This document shows, in pieces, positions 1-6,808 of a stretch of 11,273 nt of DNA. The translations under genes and the position numbers were made by a program. Source of the stretch: an uncultured Brevundimonas sp. (GTDB lineage Bacteria > Pseudomonadota > Alphaproteobacteria > Caulobacterales > Caulobacteraceae). The notes under the pieces were generated by a model. That model was given only the letters and a program-made list of their open reading frames with translations, made no database searches and was not told the DNA's origin. Position 1 is the first letter of the stretch, and each line of letters opens with the position of its first letter. The DNA is taken from NCBI GenBank assembly GCA_946885435.1, contig CAMPGL010000061.1, positions 1 through 11,273 on the forward strand. Reading direction: 5' to 3'.

Positions 1-2
1 GA

Positions 3-290
3 GGAAACCCGCGCCGGCTGCCGCGGATCCTCTCCGCCCACGCCCGCCCAGACCCCTTGCTCGGCCTGCTCCGTCGCATTGACGAAGGGCCCGAACGGAT
101 GCGCGCGCACGGCTATCTCAACAGGGGCGGGACGCTCGATCCCTTCGGCATGCTCTTCGCCAACCGCTGCACCTGGGCCCATCTGCTTGGCTCCGCCGCC
201 AGCCTCCTTCGCAGGGAGGCGGGCGCCTTCCTCGCCGCCGACGAGGCGGCGGCCGTCCTGGGCCAGGGCGATCCGAACGTGCTCCGTTAG
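3..290 (+). CDS. Probable phosphoketolase, C-terminal fragment (5' end outside window)
   Basis: The reading frame is open from the window edge to a TAG at 288-290, so this is the 3' end (95 codons visible) of a longer gene; an in-frame TTG at 57 is probably internal. A visible segment, GYLNRGGTLDPFGMLFAN followed by RCTWAHLL, aligns without gaps to the end of xylulose-5-P/fructose-6-P phosphoketolases as I remember them (GY, a GT-rich turn, PF-x-M, then N and HL at the same spacing). Those enzymes cleave xylulose-5-P with phosphate to acetyl-phosphate and glyceraldehyde-3-P using thiamine diphosphate in the cytoplasm. The thiamine-binding parts lie outside the window and cannot be checked. 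The downstream phosphoribosyl genes fit a pentose-phosphate role. The assignment rests on one short motif plus context; another transketolase-like or unrelated enzyme remains possible. Confidence 0.6.
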   Translation, partial: GNPRRLPRILSAHARPDPLLGLLRRIDEGPERMRAHGYLNRGGTLDPFGMLFANRCTWAHLLGSAASLLRREAGAFLAADEAAAVLGQGDPNVLR

Positions 291-294
291 CGGC

Positions 295-308
295 TTGACC
301 AAGGTCAA
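295..308. promoter_or_regulatory. FNR/FixK-type binding site upstream of the RNase-phosphorylase operon
   Basis: The sequence TTGACCAAGGTCAA contains the core TTGA-N6-TCAA used by FNR, FixK and Dnr regulators. Its six-base arms TTGACC and GGTCAA are perfectly inverted around AA. It starts 5 bp after the upstream stop codon and its centre is about 58 bp before the TTG start at 360. If it acts as a class II activator site at -41.5, transcription would begin near 343, leaving a short leader that contains the Shine-Dalgarno sequence. No convincing -10 hexamer is visible at that spacing. Confidence 0.55.
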
Positions 309-346
309 TGCGCGGGGGCCAGCTTCGGCCAGGCTGTCGGAGTTGC

Positions 347-353
347 GGGAGGT
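347..353 (+). promoter_or_regulatory. Ribosome binding site that fixes the TTG start at 360
   Basis: GGGAGGT lies 6 nt before the TTG at 360. The reading frame has no better-placed ATG or GTG, and the protein family begins with a beta strand matching the residues right after this TTG, so the rare start codon is supported. Confidence 0.65.
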
Positions 354-359
354 GCGGCC

Positions 360-1717
<1,358 letters not shown>

Positions 1718-1721
<4 letters not shown>

Positions 1722-3235
1722 CGCCCGCCGCCCCGCCGCCGGATCACACGCTGCGGGCGCGACGCCTGGGCCTGATCACGCAGGACGAGCCGGTCGTCCT
1801 GGTGCGGGCCGACTCCTATGTGGGCCGCGCCGAGGGCGTGGCCCCGCGGTCGCAGGTGCTGGTGACGTCCCGGAAGGGAGCCGTCACGGCCACTCTCTAT
1901 CATGTGACCTCCGACCTGCTCGGGCCGATGGAGATCGGCCTTTCCGAGGCGGCCTGGCGACGCCTGTGCGTCGAAGACGGCGACGAACTCGCGGTCTGTC
2001 ACCCGCCTCCCCTGGAGTCCTTGACCGGTCTGCGCCGGCGCATCTTCGGCGAGCGGCTGAGCGAGCGGGGCTACGCGGCGCTGGTCGGAGACATCGTGGC
2101 CGGGCGGTACACCGACGCCCATTTGGCGGCCTTCATCGCGGCCAGCGCGGCCTTTCCCCTCGACCTGACGGAAACCACCCACCTGACGAACGCCATGGTG
2201 AACTCGGGTCAGAGGATCAGCTGGTCCAGGCCCCTGGTCATCGACAAACATTGCGTCGGGGGGCTGCCCGGCAACCGGACCAGCCCCATCGTCGTGGCCA
2301 TCGCAGCCGCGGCCGGACTGATCATCCCCAAGACGTCGTCGCGCGCGATCACCTCCCCCGCCGGCACGGCAGACGTCATGGAGGTCCTTATGAAGGTGGA
2401 TCTGGACATCCCCCATGTCCGCAAGGTGGTCGAGGCCGAGGGCGGCTGTCTGGTCTGGGGCGGCCGGATGGAGCTGAGTCCCGCCGATGAGGTCCTGGCC
2501 CGCATGGGGCGGATGCTCGAGATGGACGTAGAGGGCCAGCTCGTCGCCTCCATCCTGTCGAAAAAGGTGGCCGCGGGCGCGACGCATGTCGTCATCGACA
2601 TCCCGGTCGGGCCCACCGCCAAGGTGCGTACGCCGGCCGCCGCGGCGTCGCTCATCGAGCGGCTGGTGGCCGTGGGTCGGGCCCTGGACCTGGAGGTGCG
2701 GTGCCTGGTCAGCGACGGACTTCAACCGGTGGGCCGAGGCATCGGCCCGGCGCTGGAGGCGCGCGATGTGCTGGCCGTGCTCGGGCGTGAACCAGACGCG
2801 CCGACGGACCTTCGCGAACGGGCCCTGGCGGTCGCCGGCCTGGTGCTCGAGTTGGGACGCCTCGCCTCGGGAGGCGGCGGCGTGCAACTGGCCCGAACCA
2901 TCCTCGACGATGGCCGCGCCCTGAAGAAGTTCGAGCGCATCCGGCGTGCCCAGGGTGGTGTCCGCGCTCCGACCGACGCCCCCCTGCGGCGCGACTGGCC
3001 GGCGCCGACCAGCGGCGCCCTGGTCCACATCAACAACCGCAAGCTGGCCCGGGTGGCCAAGCTCGCCGGCGCCCCGGACGTCAAGGCCGCGGGCCTCGTG
3101 AGGCACGTGAGCCTGGGCGCCTCGGTGGTGGCCGGCGAGCCGCTGATGACCGTGCACAGCGCCGCGGAAGGCGAGCTCCAGTACGCTCTGGACTACGCCC
3201 GCGCCAACCCGGACATTTTCGGGATCGAGACATGA
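1718..3235 (+). CDS. Thymidine/AMP phosphorylase family protein (type 2, with N-terminal extra domain)
   Basis: This 505-residue enzyme belongs to the pyrimidine-nucleoside/AMP phosphorylase family, which splits a nucleoside or nucleotide with phosphate to a free base and ribose-1-phosphate or ribose-1,5-bisphosphate. It carries an N-terminal domain of about 95 residues that the 440-residue E. coli DeoA lacks but archaeal AMP phosphorylases have. The phosphate-binding motif is DKHCVGGLPGNRTS at 176-189, and KTSSRAITSPAGTAD follows at 205-219. Both look closer to AMP phosphorylase (GG-x-PGN) than to classical thymidine phosphorylase (DKHSTGGVGD). The annotation pipelines' usual name is putative thymidine phosphorylase; true substrate preference cannot be read from the sequence. 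The ATG at 1718 overlaps the previous stop by 4 bp without its own strong ribosome site, and the end overlaps the next gene in the same way. In-frame codons upstream of 1718 belong to the preceding gene's region. Confidence 0.9.
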
Positions 3236-4107
3236 GCTGCTTCGTCGCCATGCCGGGCAACGAGGCGATGGCCCGGGCGCTCGCGCAGGCGACCGGGGGC
3301 TCCTGGCTGCGGGCCGAGGTGCGCCGGTTCCCTGACCGCGAAAGCCACGTGCGTCTTTCTGAGCCGGTCGAGGGGCTCAAGGTGGTCGTGGTCTGCACCC
3401 TGGATGACCCGGACCCGAAGACGGTTCCCCTGATCCTGGCGGCCGGAGCCGCCCGGGACAACGGCGCGGCCTGCGTGGGGCTGGTGGCGCCCTATCTGGC
3501 CTACCTCCGCCAGGACGCCGTCTTTGGAACCGGAGAGCCGTTGAGCGCCCGACACTACGGACGCCTCCTCGCCGGGGTCTTCGACTCCCTGATCACCGTG
3601 GATCCTCATCTGCACCGGATCGACCGGATTGGCGACATCTTCCCCGGCCCGGTGGTGGCGGTGCAGGCCGCGCCGCTCCTCGCCGACTGGGTGCTCGCCA
3701 ACGTCCAGCGGCCCGTGGTGATCGGACCTGACGCGGAAAGCCGCCAGTGGGTCGCCGAGGTCGCCGAACGCGCGGGCGCGCCCTGGACCCTTATGGAAAA
3801 GCAACGGCTGGGCGACGAAACGGTCCGTCTGCGCCTGCCCGACCTGTCGGAGTATCGCGGGCGGACCCCCGTCCTGGTCGACGACATCATTTCGACGGGA
3901 GTCACCCTGACCCAGGCCGCCATGGAACTGCGACGGCTCGGCTTCGCGCCGCCCGTGTGCCTGGCCGTCCATGCGCTGTTCGCCGCAGAGGCGGCCTGGT
4001 CCAGCCTCCGGGCGGCGGCGAGCCGGGTGGTGACCACGGACACCGTGCCCCACCCGTCCAACGGCGTTTCGATAGGCCGGGCGATCGCCGAGGCCCTGCG
4101 CGGATAG
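3232..4107 (+). CDS. prs: Ribose-phosphate diphosphokinase (PRPP synthetase) family protein
   Basis: The 291-residue protein has the order of motifs of PRPP synthetases, which transfer pyrophosphate from ATP to ribose-5-phosphate: RFPDRES at 32-38, PYLAYLRQD at 87-95, the TVDPH segment at 122-126, GPDAES at 165-170, the flexible-loop KQRLGDE starting at 190, and the PRPP-binding loop VLVDDIISTGVTL at 214-226. It is shorter than the 310-320-residue housekeeping enzymes. Several motifs deviate: DPHLHR replaces the usual DLHxxQ, GPDAES replaces SPDxGG, and DDIISTG replaces DDMIDTAG. This suggests a specialised or archaeal-like paralogue rather than the main cellular PRPP synthetase. It overlaps the phosphorylase gene by ATGA, so it probably acts on that enzyme's sugar product directly or after isomerisation (inference). 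It ends 20 bp from a convergent gene, with no clear terminator between. Confidence 0.87.
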   Translation: MSCFVAMPGNEAMARALAQATGGSWLRAEVRRFPDRESHVRLSEPVEGLKVVVVCTLDDPDPKTVPLILAAGAARDNGAACVGLVAPYLAYLRQDAVFGTGEPLSARHYGRLLAGVFDSLITVDPHLHRIDRIGDIFPGPVVAVQAAPLLADWVLANVQRPVVIGPDAESRQWVAEVAERAGAPWTLMEKQRLGDETVRLRLPDLSEYRGRTPVLVDDIISTGVTLTQAAMELRRLGFAPPVCLAVHALFAAEAAWSSLRAAASRVVTTDTVPHPSNGVSIGRAIAEALRG

Positions 4108-4127
4108 CGACGGCTGGCCTCTGTCCC

Positions 4128-4331
4128 TCAGCGAAAGGCGGGCCCGAGGCCGATTCCCAGTCGCTTGAACACCAGAGCGGCGGGGCAGAAGCCGGTGAAC
4201 GCCGCCTGGATCATGTTCAGGGCCGCAAAGACGGCGAGCAGAATCCAGGCCGGATGGACCCAGCGAGCGAGCGCGATGCTGGTCAGCACGACCAGACCGG
4301 CGAAGACGAACACGGCCTTGTCGACGTTCAT
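4128..4331 (-). CDS. DUF2892 (YgaP-like transmembrane domain) small membrane protein
   Basis: This 67-residue protein has two hydrophobic helices (about residues 6-22 and 28-45) followed by the TGFCPAA motif at 46-52 and a short basic tail. That matches the DUF2892 domain that forms the membrane part of E. coli YgaP; here there is no rhodanese domain. DUF2892 proteins commonly sit beside sulfide- or thiosulfate-handling genes, and here the gene overlaps the SQR gene upstream by ATGA. A GGAG ribosome site also lies about 8 nt before the ATG. The conserved Cys49 after the second helix may matter for sulfur chemistry, but its role is unknown to me. It probably sits in the inner membrane as part of the SQR unit. 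Confidence 0.88.
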   Translation of the reverse strand: MNVDKAVFVFAGLVVLTSIALARWVHPAWILLAVFAALNMIQAAFTGFCPAALVFKRLGIGLGPAFR

Positions 4332-5632
4332 GAATGCATCTCCGGCTGTCGAACGGTGGGGCGCAGCTTGGGCGCGCCGATGAGGTCGAGGACGAGTTTC
4401 TCGTAGATCGGCTCGCTCTGGCCGGACTTCACCTTGTGGAGGAAGTACTTCTCGAAGGCGATCTTGGCGGCGTGGACCCAGCCGCCGCTGGCCGACCAGT
4501 TGATGTTGCGCGGCGGAATCTGCGGCTGGGCCATGAAGGCGACGCCGCCGTCGCCGAAGTCGGCCAGACAGATGGCGTTCCAGGTCGCTTCGTGCGTCGG
4601 TGCTTCGCCCGACAGCAGCTGCTTGAGATTGGCCGCTACGGCGGAAACCATGCTCTCGATCATGAAGCCGGTCTTGGGCACGCCGACCGGTACGGGCGTG
4701 GGGCCCGTCGGCGGGATGGCGATGCAGACGCCGACGCCGAAGATGTTCGGATAGGTCGGATTGCGCTGGTGCTTGTCCACCAGGATGAAGCCGCGCGGGT
4801 TGGTCAGGCCATCGACGCCGCGCACCGCGTCGACTCCGCGGAAGGCCGGCAGCATCATGGAGAAGCTGAACGGGAGGTCGTGGGTGGCCTTGACCTGCCC
4901 GCCCTCAGCGACCTCTTCGACATGCATCACGCCCGCATCGACGGACGTCACGCGGGCGTTGGTGATCCACTTGATGTGCCGCTGGCGCATCTCGCTTTCG
5001 AGCAGGCCCTTGGTGTCGCCGACGCCGTCCAGGCCGAGGTGGCCGACGTAGGGCTCCGACGTCACGAAGGTCATGGGGACGCGGTCGCGCACGCGGCGAC
5101 GGCGCAGCTCGGTGTCGAGGATCATCGCGAATTCGTAGGCCGGGCCGAAGCACGAGGCGCCCTGCACCGCGCCGACCACTATGGGCCCCGGGTTCGCCAC
5201 GAGGGCGGCGAAGGCCTCGCTGGCCCCGACGGCATGGCCGACGTGACAGACTGACTGCGTGTGGCCATCGGGTCCGAGCCCGGGGATTTCGTCAAAGGCC
5301 AGTTCGGGTCCCGTCGCGACGACGAGATAGTCGTAGGCCAGCACACGGCCGTCCTCGAGCTCGAGCTGATTTTCCTGCGGGCGCACCCTGGCGGCGCCCA
5401 CGCCGACGAACCCTATCCCCCGCTTCTCCATCACGGGCGGCAGGGCGACCTCGATGGCGTCGCGCCGGCGCCAGTTGACCGCGACCCACGGGTTCGAGGG
5501 CACGAAGTGGAAGGTCTCGCCCTTGGAGACGACGGTCAGTTCGACACGGTCCCCAAGGACATGCCGCAGCTCGTAGGCGGCGATTACGCCGCCGAGGCCC
5601 GCTCCCAGCACGATGACGACAGGCTTGCTCAC
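4328..5632 (-). CDS. sqr: Sulfide:quinone oxidoreductase (FAD-dependent)
   Basis: With the GTG start at 5632 the protein has 434 residues. It opens with the FAD-binding GAGLGG at 10-15 and has the second flavin motif VVATGPE at 104-110. Three cysteines match the redox-active set of sulfide:quinone oxidoreductases: C129 (SVCHVGHA), C161 (GASCFGPAYE) and C355 (ICLADFGDGG), almost the same numbering as the well-studied Acidithiobacillus enzyme. TPVPVGVPKTGFMIE at 312-326 is also typical. Such enzymes sit on the inner membrane, oxidise sulfide to polysulfide or a persulfide and pass electrons to quinone. The GTG start has GGAGG 5 nt upstream; an ATG at 5644 (GGAGG 11-12 nt away) and one at 5695 are less likely. 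An FNR/FixK-type site lies upstream. Having all three cysteines argues against a plain type II NADH dehydrogenase. Confidence 0.9.
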   Translation of the reverse strand: MSKPVVIVLGAGLGGVIAAYELRHVLGDRVELTVVSKGETFHFVPSNPWVAVNWRRRDAIEVALPPVMEKRGIGFVGVGAARVRPQENQLELEDGRVLAYDYLVVATGPELAFDEIPGLGPDGHTQSVCHVGHAVGASEAFAALVANPGPIVVGAVQGASCFGPAYEFAMILDTELRRRRVRDRVPMTFVTSEPYVGHLGLDGVGDTKGLLESEMRQRHIKWITNARVTSVDAGVMHVEEVAEGGQVKATHDLPFSFSMMLPAFRGVDAVRGVDGLTNPRGFILVDKHQRNPTYPNIFGVGVCIAIPPTGPTPVPVGVPKTGFMIESMVSAVAANLKQLLSGEAPTHEATWNAICLADFGDGGVAFMAQPQIPPRNINWSASGGWVHAAKIAFEKYFLHKVKSGQSEPIYEKLVLDLIGAPKLRPTVRQPEMHS

Positions 5633-5637
5633 GCCAA

Positions 5638-5642
5638 CCTCC
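5638..5642 (-). promoter_or_regulatory. Ribosome binding site deciding the SQR start
   Basis: On the minus strand GGAGG at 5642-5638 is followed by TTGGC and then GTG at 5632, an ideal 5-nt spacing. It lies inside the alternative reading from ATG 5644, whose own upstream GGAGG is about 11 nt away. If the FNR-like box works at -41.5, transcription would begin near 5647 and the leader would contain just this site, which favours the GTG. Confidence 0.5.
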
Positions 5643-5681
5643 ATTTTCGAGCATTCCTCCCAGAGCCGACCGAGACCCGCC

Positions 5682-5695
5682 TTGAGATGGATCAA
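5682..5695. promoter_or_regulatory. FNR/FixK-type binding site upstream of SQR
   Basis: The sequence TTGAGATGGATCAA has the TTGA-N6-TCAA core, extended on both sides by C and G to a perfect CTTGA-N6-TCAAG dyad. It differs from TTGAT-N4-ATCAA by one base. Its centre lies about 56 bp before the GTG start of SQR. A class II position (-41.5) would put the start of transcription near 5647, with a weak AGGAAT at 5658-5653 as the -10 element. Confidence 0.55.
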
Positions 5696-5732
5696 GGAGC
5701 CGCAGAGCGGTCAGCCGCAGCCTTGTCGGGGC

Positions 5733-5761
5733 TTGCGTCTATGATTAGCACTATCTAATAT
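5733..5761 (+). promoter_or_regulatory. Candidate sigma70-type promoter of the RND efflux operon
   Basis: TTGCGT at 5733-5738 and TAATAT at 5756-5761 are separated by 17 bp and resemble -35 and -10 elements (3/6 and 4/6 matches). The start of transcription would fall near 5768, about 9 nt before the ATG of the adaptor gene, so the message would be almost leaderless. The -10 element lies inside the tandem dyad at 5744-5775, so a bound protein would block it. Confidence 0.4.
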
Positions 5762-5775
5762 TAGGGCAAGCTAAT
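5744..5775. promoter_or_regulatory. Tandem dyad operator: two adjacent ATTAG-N6-CTAAT sites
   Basis: Copy 1 is ATTAG-CACTAT-CTAAT (5744-5759) and copy 2 is ATTAG-GGCAAG-CTAAT (5760-5775). They touch without a gap, so the arms form one larger symmetric array with CTAATATTAG (5755-5764) at its centre. The spacers differ while all four arms are identical, which indicates selection on the arms. This is the most AT-rich stretch in a very GC-rich window. TA-rich palindromes over a -10 region are typical of ArsR-family repressors, including the sulfur-sensing BigR/SqrR group that controls sulfide genes; that link is inference. It abuts the adaptor start codon (5777) and lies between divergent operons. 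Confidence 0.72.
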
Positions 5776-5776
5776 T

Positions 5777-6808
5777 ATGGAGCAGCCTGTGCGAGTCCTG
5801 CCGCCCCCCCTTCTTCTTGTCGGCGCGCTCGTGGTCGCCGTCTCGCTGTCGGGATGCGGCGGACACGAGGACGCTCCGCCGGCGCCCGCCGCGGCCCAGG
5901 GCGAACGCCTCACGGTGGTTCGCGCGGCGATCCCCGACATGAAGGCCGTGCCGGCGGTCGTCGCCTCGCGGGATCTCGGCGAGGCCCGCGCCCGCATCGG
6001 CGGCGTGCTGGTTCGTCTGGACGTGCGCGAGGGCGACCAGGTGCGTGAAGGCCAGGTGATCGGCGTGGTCGTCGACGATCGCATCGGCATGCAGACCGCC
6101 GTCCAGGATGCGCTCGTCGCGGCGGCCGAAGCCGAAGCCGGACGGGCCCGCGCCGACTTGTCGAGAATCCAGTCCCTGTTCGATCAGGGAATCTACGCTC
6201 AGGCCCGGCTCGACCAGTCCCGCGCGGCCTATGAGGCGGCGGCGGGCCAGGCTCGGGCGGCGCGGGCCCAGCGGGCCGCCACGGCGGAGCTCGGGGCCCA
6301 GGGACGGATCCTGGCCCCCGCCGCAGGTCAGGTCCTGACCGCAGATGTGCCTGAGGGCTCCGTCGTGACGCCGGGCCAGTCCATCGCCACGATCACCGCC
6401 GGGCCCCTGGTCGTGAGGCTCGAGGTTCCGGAGGCGCAGGGTCGCCTCCTGAGGATGGGACAGACAGTCGAGGTCGAGAGCCTCGCCCAGCCCGGCGTCA
6501 TCACCCAGATCTACCCGGCCGCCACCGCCGGCCGCATCGTCGCCGACGTGGCGGCGCCCGGCCTCGACCAGCGCGGCGTCGGCCAGCGGCTGGAGGTGCG
6601 GCTGTCCCTCGGCGAGCGCCAGGCCATCGCCATCCCCCGCCGGTTCGTCGCGACCCGTTTCGGCATCGACTATGTCCGCACCGTCGGTCCCGGTGGGGCG
6701 GCGGTCGAGGCGCCGGTCCAGCTGGGCGTCGACCTGCCCGACGGCCGGGTCGAGGTCCTCTCCGGCCTGGCCGAAGGCGACGTCGTCGTGCCGGCGGAGG
6801 CCCGCTGA
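5777..6808 (+). CDS. RND efflux periplasmic adaptor lipoprotein (membrane fusion protein)
   Basis: The 343-residue protein begins with a hydrophobic signal and a lipobox LSGC with Cys27, so it should be a lipid-anchored periplasmic protein. A lipoyl-like half (about 71-98, GVLVRLDVREGDQVREGQ) is followed by an Ala/Arg/Glu-rich coiled-coil hairpin (about 105-172), the second lipoyl half (173-207) and beta-barrel and membrane-proximal domains to the end. This is the standard order in HlyD/AcrA-type adaptors that link an RND pump to an outer-membrane channel. The stop overlaps the pump start as TGATG. No Shine-Dalgarno sequence precedes the ATG, and an in-frame TAG at 5762-5764 prevents an upstream start; near-leaderless translation is likely. 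No metal-binding His/Met clusters are seen, so a metal-exporter role has no support. Confidence 0.9.
   Translation: MEQPVRVLPPPLLLVGALVVAVSLSGCGGHEDAPPAPAAAQGERLTVVRAAIPDMKAVPAVVASRDLGEARARIGGVLVRLDVREGDQVREGQVIGVVVDDRIGMQTAVQDALVAAAEAEAGRARADLSRIQSLFDQGIYAQARLDQSRAAYEAAAGQARAARAQRAATAELGAQGRILAPAAGQVLTADVPEGSVVTPGQSIATITAGPLVVRLEVPEAQGRLLRMGQTVEVESLAQPGVITQIYPAATAGRIVADVAAPGLDQRGVGQRLEVRLSLGERQAIAIPRRFVATRFGIDYVRTVGPGGAAVEAPVQLGVDLPDGRVEVLSGLAEGDVVVPAEAR

Noticed and set aside
4090..4121. GAGGCC ... GGCCTC inverted repeat at the convergent ends of the PRPP synthetase and DUF2892 genes, as a possible terminator
   Set aside because: The loop would be 20 nt, the stem only 6 bp, and no T tract follows on either strand; a chance repeat is likely in such GC-rich DNA.
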